From NCBI GenBank assembly GCA_011503125.2, contig WWBZ02000051.1, positions 3,100,001-3,164,000 of the forward strand: a stretch of 64,000 bases of DNA, read 5' to 3'. Source of the DNA: Botryosphaeria dothidea (Eukaryota > Ascomycota > Dothideomycetes > Botryosphaeriales > Botryosphaeriaceae). How positions within the stretch are numbered: the stretch's first letter is position 1; each line of letters begins with the position of its first letter. Under the pieces are notes generated by a model. The model did not search any database, was not told where the DNA came from, and worked only from the letters and a program-made list of their open reading frames with translations. This document shows positions 46,762 to 57,664 of the stretch, piece by piece. Position numbers and translations under genes: made by a program.

Positions 46762-48759
46762 TCAAACAAGGGTTATTTGTTGGAACAATTTCCTGTTCAA
46801 CCTGAGAATTTCACGAAGCAGATGGCCATATCCTTCGACATCGCATCTCCCGATCCATTCAAATGTAGAGTTACTTTCGTTCACCCTGAGAATTATGCCC
46901 CAAACACCTTCGTCCTCAAGCCGGCCAGAGATCGGAACCATGAACGTGTTGCCTTCTTCAGAAATGTAGCGTGGATCATCTACACCAGCTGAATGATTGC
47001 ATTGGCTAATGGCTTTCCCGAAGCTCTCATCAAAATTGTCCTGGGGAAGAGGTACAAGCACGATCCCTAGCTCATCGTCTTTTTTGAAACGGCACGGCAT
47101 GAGCACACAAGAAAGTGACAGTGCCGCTGATTTCAAAGGTCCATACTTGTTCCGTTCGTCAACTAGTGCAACTTCAACACTGTCGATATGCGCCAAATCG
47201 ACATTGGAGGGATCGCTGACGTCAGGCAGATGTACAGGACCGTCAACACTAACCCAGCTCCACGTCGGCGCCCGGTACGGATCAACAACTTGCATGATCG
47301 GCTTTCGTCCACCGTTGTCCAGGTCCGCTTCCCAGATGAGTCCGGCAGGCAGATGTTGACAGAAGAAGCCAGCAACATACTCATCGTTGTAGAAGGCCCC
47401 AAAGCGCTGCGCAGCTCCTGCGAATGCAGCGAGCTTGTCCTTGGCGGGAAAGGAGAGGCTCCGGCGAGAGTAGTCATCCACCATTCTCCACCAAGCCTCC
47501 GAGACTTCTTCGTTCTGTGACTTCTCCCCCGACCGTGTGAGGCGCTTGTTCGAAGGCTGCGGAATGGTGAATGGGAAATAGCGGTGTGCCTCCAAACTCG
47601 GATGACAATCCGGCAGCATTTCACTGAGGAGCTGTCCTTCTCTGCACGCCCACATGACCTGCTCAGACCCGAAGTGAAGGATTCGTGGAGAAAAAAGCCT
47701 CTCTTGGTACACCCAAGCACGCTGTTGCAAGGGGCTCTGCAAGAGGTGGACCTCACCGTCGCGGAGTCTGTCTATGATGGTCCACATTCCGTCTTGTCCG
47801 TCATGGTTCCACAGAACATGGCACGGTTGGATGCGGTTGGTGTCTCTTTCCGCGAAGGCACCATCGTGGGGGTTGCGAGCCCGGTCCAGAGAGATGTTGA
47901 TTGCGGCATTCAGGTAGACCAGCTTCATGTCTGAGAAATGCTCTTCCCAGTCTTCTCTGCTGCCTAGGCCAGCTTGGAGGATGCACAAGCTGTCGATCCA
48001 GAGGCGCCGGAGGCCCAGCTTGATGGTGAGCATGACCGCATCTCGAAATGATTTGGGAACCTCTTTGGTTGAGAAGCCCTTCTTGAGATGGTGCGCGGTT
48101 CTGTCCTCGAGACGCAGAAATCCAGCGCCTCCCCAGCAGTGGCTCAAGGAGGCATACGGCGTTGATGAGTCAAAGCCAGACCCTTTCTCCACAAGTCGTA
48201 GCTTCCGATTCTTACTCAAATCTAGCAGCCGCTTTGGTGACCAGTGAGAGTCCTCAGTGCCATTTGATGAGGCACAGCTGGGATGTCCGGTTTCACATTT
48301 CCTGAACCAACGTATGGCCAGGTCGAGGATACTGCGGTGAGATGTGTTGGCTGGAAACTGCCTGTAAAAGAAATCTTATCTCACACGCCAGGGAGAATGA
48401 AAAAGGTCTTCTTGTACCAGACGGAGGTGTTCATCATGTGGATCAGACAGTGGGAGATCATCAGAAGGGTGAAGTGCGACAACGCACCATGGTTCTGCGC
48501 GACCCCATACCTCTGTCTCCTGAAGGGAGTGGGATATATAGAGCTGTGACGTATTATTCCATGGATAGTAGTATAGACGATAGAATAGTGGACCGCCTGC
48601 ATATCCACGTTCATGCAGAAAATTGGCCTTTTCTTCTTTGACTACGGAGCAGATCTTGCGTCCAGATTTGGCTGCCAAAATAAGATGATCCCACGCAGCA
48701 TGGTGAGTACCAGAGTGATCAGACTTGCGAAAAACTGCCGTGCACAAGGCGCAGAGCAT
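46762..48759 (-). CDS. HET domain protein
   Basis: Two exons, 48418-48759 and 46762-48357, giving 645 residues. The start is the ATG of MLCALC, a Cys pair typical of the N-terminus of this family. The intron (48358-48417, GTACAAG..GGCAG) has a weak donor but is the only nearby choice I found that joins both frames. The HET core is clear: YASLSHCWGG, a stretch of basic and acidic residues, RLWIDSLCILQ, then QRAWVYQERLFSPRILHF. WSWVSVDGP in the C-terminal half is another common block. It is expected to act as a cell-death effector in vegetative incompatibility; its partner is unknown. It is one of three HET genes within 20 kb. Confidence 0.85.
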
Positions 48760-49571
48760 TGTGAATGGTGGGAAGAGTGGGGCTAAGGTCACGCGTTGTG
48801 TGCACGTGAGGGTAGAGGCCAAGAGGATCCGGTGCTCCAACTGGTAAAATCAGCTGAGCTGTTAGCTCAGACGCATTCAGAGCAGAGAGCCACAAACTAA
48901 CAGAGCATGAGAGTGTTTGATATCAGTGGTTCCGTAAACTTTGACTGTTTCATGTTCCTGGAAGCACAAGGCTGAAGATAGCCCTGCTTCTTGGCGAGAA
49001 TCCTTTTTGAGTCAGCTGATCAACCCGTGCTCTTCGCTATCCATAAAGAACTATACTTTAGACCTTGAAAATCATTCACAAGACAGAATGTGGAAGAGTT
49101 TTAATATTCTCCTTGATGTACACTTTGATTTCCCCAGAGCCTCGCTCCCGTAGCAACAGCGGCCTACGAGCTCCCAATTTCCTCGAATGACAAACGAAAA
49201 AGAGTCCCAGTTCAAGATCTCAAATGAGCTAGTGAGTGTGCAAACGCTGCTTTGGGTCCGTCCGTTCATGAGCCGAGAGCACTCTCAAGAGTCCGGAGTG
49301 GAGCGGTGAGGGTAGCTGCATGATGTGATACCCTGCGCAACGCTTTGTTCCCAGCAACATGTCGACCAGCACTCCGCCAGCAAGAAGGTAGCAGACCTTT
49401 CACGTTCTTCCACGAAAAAAATTCGCGTGGCTTACCTACCACTTTTATCCCATTGATAAAATCTCAAGCACAAGACCTGTGACCCAGCCGCTGGTATAAA
49501 GCATCAAAAGTGAATAAACCCTGATTTTGGATGAATGCATGCCGGTGAAACCCCTGACATTGAATCTCCAA
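48760..49571. other. Intergenic region
   Basis: About 0.8 kb holding the promoter of the HET gene and the 3' flank of the F-box gene, both on the minus strand. No gene seen. Confidence 0.6.
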
Positions 49572-51107
49572 TCAAGTGTCTTTTCTGAAACTATATGTCC
49601 TGGAATGTTCTTGTCCGGGCGTTGTGTCCACAACACAGACATTTACACCAACAATCCCATGGGAACTCACCATGGCAGATGCGACAGACGCCAGAGATCC
49701 CACCTTATCCATACTGCCACAAGATGTCTTCCACATCATTGAAGGCACTACGGCTTTTACCGTATGAAGATGCGGGAAATGATTATCGCGTGATCTACCA
49801 ATGCTCGAGAGCAATGTGACGAAAGATCTCCAATGTGGTTGACCCATGCTAGCGCATTCAAGTAGAAGATGTTCCAAAGAATTTGGAAAATGTGCTGCCA
49901 CTCCATATGGTCGTGGCATCGAATCGGTGAGTTCCATAGTGTGAAGACTGACATCTTTTTCAAGATTATGCACCAAGAATGTCCCCCTGATGTGAAGGCG
50001 CTTTAATTTGGTGAAGTCTTGTAGATCAGGCATCGGTGGCATGGCCGCTCGAGTCTCGTATGGAATGTTGCAGTCCAAGACCAGATCGGTAAGTGACTTG
50101 TGATGGATCCGTAGTTCATAAAGATGGAGGAAGCCTTCGGGATCAAATGGACGCCCATCATGCTCCAAATGATCCAGAGAGTAGGTGACGGACTTCAGTT
50201 CCCTGCAAGCTTGCAAGACAGGCTTGAAAAGCCGGCTTGTGTTGGATCGAGGCCGAAAGACGAGTGTGTCGATGTTGCTGATTTTCTCTATCCAGTAGGG
50301 GAAGCCATCCCTGGTCTCGGAGAGGTAGTAAAGCTCGAGCTTGCGGAGAGATGGTAGCATCATGATCTCCCAGAAACGGTGATCCCCTGGATAAGTCTTG
50401 AAAGGAGGTTCCCGAAATACGAAATGACGGAGGGAAGAAAGAGGTCCATGCTCGCCTTGCGGAGGCGTGTGTTGAATTGCCCAAGAGATCAGGCGCCGAC
50501 ACCAAGAAAAGTAGAAACCGCTGGAGCAAAAGTTTCCGTAGGTCAGGTCAACAGTGTCTAGGTTGGGAGAAAGCGCTAGTAGCAGGGCAATCTGGGCCTC
50601 GTAATCCAGTCGTTCCAAATTTTGGAGCCACGAACTCCTTTCTTTCTCACTCAAGGCATTGAACTTGTCCGAAACTTCAGTGCATGCGGCCCTTAGCTCT
50701 TGAACACCTTCATTTTCTTCATCGGTGATAGAAGAATCTCTCAATTCCCCAATAACGACGGCGCGCACGTAGGACAAAAGTTCAGGAGTGCGGATCAACC
50801 TCGAAACGCCGTTGCGTAGAGAAGTTGGATCATTGTCGTTTACGAAAATGGAATACAAGAAGGGCTTTCCGATCCGGTAGAATTTCCTTGAAACAAGGCA
50901 AAAGTTGTAGGCATGGAGCGCGCTGGACCGTCCTTCATTGGGTCCGTTGAGAATCTCTCGCCGGGTAGTGTAAGTGTCCAAATTTCTGGCTATCTGCTCC
51001 AGAAGCTCGTCGGGTAGGTCGTTCAAGGAAGGGCTGGTCACATGTCCTCGGATTCGGCTTTCAGGTCCCTCGTGTAAGTTGTGGGATCTTCCGGGAGACG
51101 GGCGCAT
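49572..51107 (-). CDS. F-box protein with leucine-rich repeats
   Basis: A single exon of 511 residues from an ATG at 51107. The F-box lies at about residues 28-75 (LNDLPDELLEQIARNLD, then a YNFCLVSRKFYRIGKPFLY block), the SKP1-binding part of an SCF ubiquitin ligase. The remaining 430 residues carry irregular leucine-rich segments (LPSLRKLELYYLSE, TKLKRLHIRGTF, HFPNSLEHLLLE) likely to bind the target. The sequence does not indicate a target. Its place between HET genes is noted below. Confidence 0.85.
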   Translation of the reverse strand: MRPSPGRSHNLHEGPESRIRGHVTSPSLNDLPDELLEQIARNLDTYTTRREILNGPNEGRSSALHAYNFCLVSRKFYRIGKPFLYSIFVNDNDPTSLRNGVSRLIRTPELLSYVRAVVIGELRDSSITDEENEGVQELRAACTEVSDKFNALSEKERSSWLQNLERLDYEAQIALLLALSPNLDTVDLTYGNFCSSGFYFSWCRRLISWAIQHTPPQGEHGPLSSLRHFVFREPPFKTYPGDHRFWEIMMLPSLRKLELYYLSETRDGFPYWIEKISNIDTLVFRPRSNTSRLFKPVLQACRELKSVTYSLDHLEHDGRPFDPEGFLHLYELRIHHKSLTDLVLDCNIPYETRAAMPPMPDLQDFTKLKRLHIRGTFLVHNLEKDVSLHTMELTDSMPRPYGVAAHFPNSLEHLLLECASMGQPHWRSFVTLLSSIGRSRDNHFPHLHTVKAVVPSMMWKTSCGSMDKVGSLASVASAMVSSHGIVGVNVCVVDTTPGQEHSRTYSFRKDT

Positions 51108-51607
51108 GCTCCAAAATATGTAGTTTTAAGGAACCTTGCAACGGACGGAACGCAGAGGGGAATCACTCAGTAATGCAGTATTCTCCTGAGTAGCGGATGA
51201 CGTGGGGACAGTGGGTCATGGAGCACGGGCTCCGAATGATCCGGTTGATCTGGTACTCAAATTGGCGGCCGTTTCCGATCCTCTTACTTATTTGGCACAG
51301 CAGGTGGGCCCTCGCTTTGTTCAGCCCTCAGTGATTTCAAATTCTGATTTTTGAGGATGGCAGTCTGTCATGTCGATCTGCTCTTGGCTGCGAGTGCCAA
51401 ATTTCTGTCTTTCTGATGAAGAGAGGCATTTTTGCTGACGATGCGCGGCGACGGCTTCCAATAAAAACAACCCCATGGGGAGGCGTAGCATTGGTCCGGA
51501 CACAAATGTTTAAGAAAAGCAATAACGTTCACATCCAGAACAATGCTTCCACTCCCCACCACAGTAAGATTCTCCAGCTTTTGATGGGACTATCCATGCC
51601 TTCAGCT
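51108..51607. other. Intergenic region
   Basis: About 0.5 kb with the F-box gene promoter and the 3' flank of the next minus-strand gene. No gene seen. Confidence 0.6.
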
Positions 51608-52633
51608 TCACAGTTCCGCTTCGCTGGAGTCTCGATACAGCGCCGACCTCCACCTACAACCCCAGAATGGCTTTTTGCTGAACCCTGGATCATCCATTAC
51701 GTTGAAGGAAGCATCGGCAACCCCCGCCGCACTCGCAAAGATCGGATCAAACATGGCACCTTCCGCTTGGCCTTGCGTCCTACCCAACACATCCCTCAAC
51801 GCCTCCCGGAACTGCCTCTCTTCGGCACGATCCCCATAGCTGACAAGATCATCCACACCCGCGCTCCTATCGGATTCCCGCAAGAAATTCGCCAGCGTCG
51901 CCCTGACGAGGTCCCAATGCCGTGGATCCAGGGGAGCGAAATCGTCTCCCAATTCCGGCCACGCGTCATGACGCAGCTCGTCGAAGACGCCGAGCTCTTG
52001 GGTAAGCAGCATCGCGGCCAGGCCGGAGCGGCTGTAGTCGACGGCGAGCAGGACGCGCTCGTCATCGGACTCGATGCCGTTGGCCACGGCAGCCGCTAAG
52101 GCGGCGTTGATCGGATTCGGCAGCGCGGTTTGCAGGCCGTCCGCCGCAAGCGCGTCGCAGATGGCGGCGTTCTGGTCGGCAGATAGCGTGGCCGGGATCG
52201 CGACGTCGGCGAAGCAGAAGGTGGTGCCCAGGTAAGCTTCGACGGAAGCCTTGAGGGCGCGGATCATTGGTTTGGCGGCATCGGCGCCAGAGGAGGGCAA
52301 CTGGGAGGGTTGGCAAATGGCGTCGAGCAGCGGGATGCTGGCGATCAGGCGCGGGCACAGAGCGGACTGGGGTTGTGGAGACGCGGCGCTATGGCCGCGC
52401 ATGAATTGCTTGTAAGCGGGGCTGCCTTCGATCTTGACGATGTGGGCGACGGTGGAGTTGGCGTGGTGGACAGACGCGGTGCCGTAGTCGTGGGCCAGGT
52501 TGAAGCCGACGCCAGGCACCAGGCGGCGCTGCGGCGGTTCTTGCGCGGCGATGCAGGTGCAGAACGACAATAGGGAACAAAGAAGGAGGGCCCAGCTCCA
52601 GGGCACGCGGGCGGATCTGCTGCGAGTAAACAT
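51608..52633 (-). CDS. Secreted actin/Hsp70-fold-like protein
   Basis: A single exon of 341 residues. I choose the ATG at 52633, because the next residues form a strong signal peptide (basic start, then WSWALLLCSLLSFCTCIAAQ); the open frame upstream has no comparable feature. The mature part contains GVGFNLAHDYGTASVHH and, about 150 residues later, VLLAVDYSRSGLAAMLL. These are spaced and shaped like the two phosphate-binding hairpins of the actin/Hsp70 ATPase fold. An NST sequon and several Cys suit secretion. The second half is shorter than in Hsp70 and has no peptide-binding domain. Similar short actin-fold proteins occur in fungi, but their role is unknown to me, and ATP binding is not shown by strict motifs. 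Confidence 0.6.
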   Translation of the reverse strand: MFTRSRSARVPWSWALLLCSLLSFCTCIAAQEPPQRRLVPGVGFNLAHDYGTASVHHANSTVAHIVKIEGSPAYKQFMRGHSAASPQPQSALCPRLIASIPLLDAICQPSQLPSSGADAAKPMIRALKASVEAYLGTTFCFADVAIPATLSADQNAAICDALAADGLQTALPNPINAALAAAVANGIESDDERVLLAVDYSRSGLAAMLLTQELGVFDELRHDAWPELGDDFAPLDPRHWDLVRATLANFLRESDRSAGVDDLVSYGDRAEERQFREALRDVLGRTQGQAEGAMFDPIFASAAGVADASFNVMDDPGFSKKPFWGCRWRSALYRDSSEAEL

Positions 52634-53285
52634 GGTGCTCGTCAGGATGATGCGACGGCAGGAAGCTGGAGAGGCGATGGGGATTTGTTCAAGAAGGAAA
52701 GAGCGACGGGTGCGCGAAACACTTGTGGCGGGGCTGCTGCGCTGCGCCTTTGGCCCCAACACCACCACAGCCCCAGCCCTATCTCCAACACGAACCTCTC
52801 GCCAAGGATGTTGGCAGCTTCCTGGGGGCCAGGAACATGCTTGCATGCATGTCATCCACCAACCACCCCCCTACCCTCCTCCGTCATTACATTCTCCCAC
52901 TGATCCATCTCATCCCGTCGTTGGGTACTTTCTTTCCACGCCGCAAGATACATCCATTTCAGCAGCTGTGCCATGTTGGACTTGGCGCATTTCCAAGTTC
53001 ACTCCCTCAGGAAGCCAGGAACATGCCCAAGCAAGGTGCTTCCCACAATTCCACTTCAGCCCCTGGCCAGTGTTGGAGCGCCGCCTCCAACACCATCAGG
53101 ATACATCCCATTTCCGAGTCTCGTTCACGCGCCAAAGGCAGCTTCGCAATCCTTCAGAACTATTCTGAGCATCATGGCTTTCGAGAAAAAGAAGACCATA
53201 CACTGTACTCGAGACTATAAAGGCCTTGGAAGCGCTGGATTTGTTGGCGTCTGCATCACACTTTCTCGCCGTCTCCAACGCAATC
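52634..53285. promoter_or_regulatory. Divergent promoter region of two secreted-protein genes
   Basis: About 0.65 kb separates the start of the minus-strand actin-fold-like gene from that of the plus-strand metallopeptidase. TATAAA at 53216-53221 serves the plus strand and argues for the ATG at 53286 rather than the in-frame codon at 53226. CCAGGAACATGC occurs twice, near 52827 and near 53017. I see no gene. Confidence 0.5.
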
Positions 53286-55272
53286 ATGCGCATTCAATCT
53301 CTTGCTCTCCTTTCTATAGGCGCAGGCCTCGTTGTAGGTGTACCGCACGTCCGCCGCGACCCTGCGGATGATGTGGACCCAGAAGACCCGTCAAAGTCCA
53401 ATCCGAAGACAGCTCCGACCTCATTTCCTTCTTTGCCTAAGGCGGACAATCCATTTCCAAATGGCATCAAGAAAGTTCCCGACGAATGTACCAACTTCCA
53501 GAAGGTTTCGGAAGACTGTCATAACGCCCTTGACGGCGTGTCTACTGAGAGCGTCTCCGCCTATGGTGGAGGATTGCTGTTCCAAGACGGCAGCTGCAAC
53601 GACGACCAGAAAGCAGCACTTGAAACTGCAGCCTGGGATGCTCTGACCCTTGCGCAATATACCGGCGACAGGAAACCGACCAATGCCCGTCAGATTGCCG
53701 CGTGGAAAACTTATGTCGGCCCCGACTATTCTATTTTCCAGCAACGGATGCTCGGTAAATATGCCACCAATCCCCCAAATCGGTGAGACTCTCTGCTGAC
53801 TTATGGATCACAGATAATTTCAACCGTTTCAAGGATTTCAAGAAAGACAAGAAATTCGACATAATCACCAGCTGCAAGGATACGAAGGGCTGGTGCGGCA
53901 AAGAAATTGACGGCAAGGGTGTTGGTGGCTATGCTTGGACATACCACGGATGGACTGGGTAAGTCTCTACCAGAGCCTCCCTCGCATCGGAATGCATCTG
54001 ACAATCTTCGAACAGGTGGTACCATTACATCACTTTGTGCCCAAATTTCTTCGGGTTGGACACTTTCGAAGAGAAAATCGAGTTTATTGAGGACCAAATT
54101 CAGAAGGGAGACTTCCATTACGCCGAGGAGGCCGAGTGGCTGAAGAATCAGGGCCAGTTCTTCCTGCATGAGATGATGCACCTGGACTCGATTGGTCAGC
54201 CTCATGGTACGTTCGAGTTCCATTATTTCCAAATCCGAGAGTGCTAATTTTCGTAGTGAAAGATGAATACGTGAGCAGCGAGGAGATTGGACCCAAGGCA
54301 TATGGGCCAAGACTGGTTTACAAGCTTGCACAACGCGCTATCAAAAGCGGCGGTGGTGCCACTCGCGGAAGCACAAACGCAGACACGTATTCCTGGTTGA
54401 GCGTTGTGAACTACTTCTGGGATCTCACCGGCTACTTCCCCAAGCCGCCCAACTGGAAGGTCACCGAGGCCGAAATCGACAACATCGGCTCCGGCGAGGA
54501 AGCGCGAGCGGTCGGCCCCGTTTCCGTCTACATCGGCGACGTCACCGAATCGACCACGGACAGCGACATGCAGGCAGCCTTCGACAAGTTCATGGAGGGA
54601 ATGGACACACCCGCGCCCCCGGCTACAACACCAGCCCCGGACGACGGCGTCCCCGCGCCCTCCTGCGCCACCGAAGGCACCAAGTTCCCGCAGCCGCCCG
54701 TCGAGGACTTCATCACCTCGTTCTGCTCCGACAAGCGCTTCTGGGACACCATGATCGTGCCGCCCATCTCGACCGGCACCGGCCAGACCAGCGACGGCAA
54801 GGGAAAGGCCATGGGTGTCGAAGCCTCGTACGACCTGCCCGGCACCTCGGACAAGCTGTGGCTGGAGCTGGCCTTCGCGACGGACAGCTGCACCGGCTCC
54901 TTCCTCTTCGCCCAGGGCACCGACGACGCCAGCAAGATCGAGCATTGCCGCGCGCGCTTCCGCACCGCCCTCAACGGCTGCCAGACCGGCACCATCGACG
55001 AGAAGCTCGGCGGCACCGTGCGCGACGTCTGCGCCGTCTACGCCATCACCGCCCGCCCGGAAGGCGAGGACCCCTTCAACGAGGAGGAAAAGGACAATGG
55101 CGATTTCACGTGCAAGGAGACGGACACGTCGCAGATTGGTGGCGCCGACTCGCCCCTGGCGGGCACCTGCACGTGTTGGTACTCCAATTCGCCTGGCTTG
55201 ACCGACGTGTTCAAGATGCCCTCGAGTGGGAACTGCAAGGATACCAATAAGGCTGACTTGCTGAACAACTGA
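53286..55272 (+). CDS. Secreted HExxH metallopeptidase (M35-like)
   Basis: Four exons (53286-53754, 53814-53958, 54016-54206, 54257-55272) giving 606 residues. A signal peptide covers residues 1-18. The zinc motif HEMMH lies at about 256-260 in FFLHEMMHLDSIG, followed by KDEYVSSEEIGPKAYGP, which resembles the D..Y.YG segment of fungal deuterolysin-type (aspzincin) enzymes. A Pro/Thr-rich linker near residue 440 (PAPPATTPAP) leads to a Cys-containing C-terminal domain of about 170 residues that I cannot name. Expected to be a secreted zinc endopeptidase with an extra binding-like module; substrate unknown. It shares an upstream region with the secreted actin-fold-like gene. Confidence 0.8.
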
Positions 55273-55786
55273 TTTGGAAAGGTGCATATGAATCCCATAG
55301 ACGGATTTCCGTACTGATGATTTCGCTTTTGTTTTATATGGTAGATAGATCTCTCCGACTTGATGATGGTCCTTTTACTATTTCTGGGTCTTTCAATTCA
55401 TGTTAGCTCATGCTGTCACACAGCAAGCTGCCCCTCTGCGCTCCAGACACGACATTCCTTCGGCTTCTGCCTGCCGTTGAGCATCACGTACGCGACTGTC
55501 TCGAGCAGCACCGCACTGTTGTTGTCCACTAATTACGCATTGTCCAAACACTCCTCCGGGAAAGTGATGAAGCTGCCGTCATATTCTGTGCTTTCCGACG
55601 TCTCTGACGGAGGGACGCTCGGCCAGGTGGCGTGCGAGAGGTGGAAGAGGGCGAGCGAGTTTGTGAGCGGAGAGGTGGGGGAGGACTGGGTAGACGAGAA
55701 GGGACATGGGAACCGTAGCGGAGGAATTTGAATAGCTGAAGTGAGCAATCGTCTTGGCCGAAGGACTGGATAACACTTCTGTTTCT
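55273..55786. other. Convergent intergenic region
   Basis: About 0.5 kb between the metallopeptidase and HET gene ends; 3' UTR-like. A 123-codon plus-strand frame at 55360-55731 has no supporting feature. Confidence 0.6.
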
Positions 55787-57664
55787 TTACCAGACCATGA
55801 TGCTGGCCCCACCGAATTTTGACTTTTCTTGGACCGCTTCTCCCTTCATGTATCCGCTGGCGAAACAATCACTGATCAAAGAAAAGGCGCTCTTCTTGTC
55901 CTTGCGAGACCGGAAGGCAAGAGGAACTTTTGCGCCCAAAGGTACAAAAATGGTGTCACCAATCTCAGCCGCCGCTCCAACCAAGCCGTGGACCCCGGTG
56001 TCAGTCACAAAAAACCTTCGGCCAGTGCAACACATCTGGACCCGCGATATGATCTCTTCATCAAGACGTATCTGGCATGTTCCTTCCAGGCAGTCAGGCG
56101 TCCGAAAATGCCAGTGGAGCTTTCGACGCAAGATGGAGAATTCATTTTCAGTTTCCATGAAGATGGTCTTCAGAGATGAATTCTCCAATCGCGAAATACC
56201 CCCGTTGCCGCCCAAAGCGGCCAGTGATTCCAAGCTCCACCGCAATAGCTTCGTGCAGCTTGTATCTTCCTCGCTCACATCCCATGGTCTCGCAAGACGT
56301 CGTATCTTTCGGACTTTGACACCCCGGACAACAAGATCCTGTTGCAACGGACCTCGGCCGCTAGTCAGCTGCCACGTTTGCCCCAAAAGTCCACCACTCC
56401 CCCCAGCTCGGAATTCGGACAGGGGTAAGTATGCGAGGACCGCCCATCGAGGCGCGACACGCCAGTCTGGGACCCAAGATGGCATCTCCGTGCTGTCCTG
56501 GTGGTGTCCCTGAGCGACGGACAAGAAATCGACTCCACATTCGGCGAGAAATAGACGTGCAGCTTCCATGTAAATGGTCTCCGTAGGGTTGGAGTAAGTT
56601 ACAGCTTGATCGAGCCGAGGGTCTCGGGAAAGCGTCTGCCGCGCATTTCCTCCTCTCGCCGACCTATCTCGTGTGCGGGCTTCGGATGATGTGGTGGGAT
56701 AATGGGATGCAACACTGATTCGTGACTCGTATTTTCCAGCGTAGTGAAGAATTGGCTGGGGGTTTTCACTGTTGACCGGGAAACCTGAAGTTCGCAGCTC
56801 CTCTATTTCATTCTGATTCATGGTCGAGGGCCACATCGACGCGAATGCAAAGATTCTGTCTCGAGCATCAGTGCAGTGGCAGGATCGTGCCTCGCAAAGC
56901 GCTCTTAAGAACTGCTCGGAGGTTCTTATGCTGATCCATCCACGAGGTTTGAGCCGTCGAATCGGTGAGATGACTGGCGGTACCCGCGAGTGCACTAGTT
57001 GGGTCATACGCATGAGATGATCCCATGGCGCGGATTTCGTCCCACACCGGACGATGATCGTTTTTGCAACTGCGACTTCCTGGATAACCCAAGTTCTTGT
57101 GAACCAAGGTCTTCCCAACAGAGCATGTATCGCTTGTGCAGCGGCCGGGGTCATTACCGGCTTGTTAGGAGCGGCAATGAAATCCATGGCCATGTCGCTA
57201 TCGTCGGCTTCATCGCCAAGATACACGGCGACCTGGCGGGCTGAAGAATAGATTTTCGGCATAAGGCGCACCTGTCTGTCCCTCTCTTGATAGTCCTGCT
57301 GATTGGTACAAAGCCCATCTATCCAGATGAATTGGGCATCGGTTGTAGACCGCAAGGTACGTAGAGCTGAAGCGCAGTTGACAGTGATGGAGACTTTTGT
57401 CTTCTCTCCTGTGTTACTGCCACAGTCAATGATGACCATGGAAGACGCATCTCCCCAGAAGTAAGATATTGCGATGAAATTTGGCGGCTTGTGTATTGAA
57501 TGATGCAAGATCTGACATTCAAGAGGATCATCGACATATCCAGGATGCAAAGTAATCAACCGAAAGCTCCAAGGGTTCGAAATCGGAGAGTAGAGATACT
57601 CCTGAGGAGAACGAGAGCAGTGCCCCGAGTTATCCTGCAGGTGAGAGCACTCCATTGTTCGCAT
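55787..57664 (-). CDS. HET domain protein (het-6 type)
   Basis: A single exon of 625 residues from an ATG at 57664. The HET domain occupies about residues 35-200: FRLITLHPG, then FIAISYFWGD, FIWIDGLCTNQQDYQERDRQV and a PWFTRTWVIQEVAVA block, the classical order of the het-6/tol/HET family. The C-terminal half has the usual tail (MPSWVPDWRV; RRFFVTDTGVHGLV GAA with GDTIFVPLGA) found in many HET proteins. A cell-death effector in heterokaryon incompatibility by family knowledge. Third HET gene of the window and the closest to the conserved block on the right. Confidence 0.9.
   Translation of the reverse strand: MRTMECSHLQDNSGHCSRSPQEYLYSPISNPWSFRLITLHPGYVDDPLECQILHHSIHKPPNFIAISYFWGDASSMVIIDCGSNTGEKTKVSITVNCASALRTLRSTTDAQFIWIDGLCTNQQDYQERDRQVRLMPKIYSSARQVAVYLGDEADDSDMAMDFIAAPNKPVMTPAAAQAIHALLGRPWFTRTWVIQEVAVAKTIIVRCGTKSAPWDHLMRMTQLVHSRVPPVISPIRRLKPRGWISIRTSEQFLRALCEARSCHCTDARDRIFAFASMWPSTMNQNEIEELRTSGFPVNSENPQPILHYAGKYESRISVASHYPTTSSEARTRDRSARGGNARQTLSRDPRLDQAVTYSNPTETIYMEAARLFLAECGVDFLSVAQGHHQDSTEMPSWVPDWRVAPRWAVLAYLPLSEFRAGGSGGLLGQTWQLTSGRGPLQQDLVVRGVKVRKIRRLARPWDVSEEDTSCTKLLRWSLESLAALGGNGGISRLENSSLKTIFMETENEFSILRRKLHWHFRTPDCLEGTCQIRLDEEIISRVQMCCTGRRFFVTDTGVHGLVGAAAEIGDTIFVPLGAKVPLAFRSRKDKKSAFSLISDCFASGYMKGEAVQEKSKFGGASIMVW

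Noticed and set aside
53226..53285. Upstream in-frame ATG of the metallopeptidase
   Set aside because: It lies 10 nt after the TATA box, and the ATG at 53286 is followed at once by a signal peptide.
54244..55287. 347-codon frame antisense to the metallopeptidase
   Set aside because: Shadow frame created by high GC in exon 4; no independent feature.
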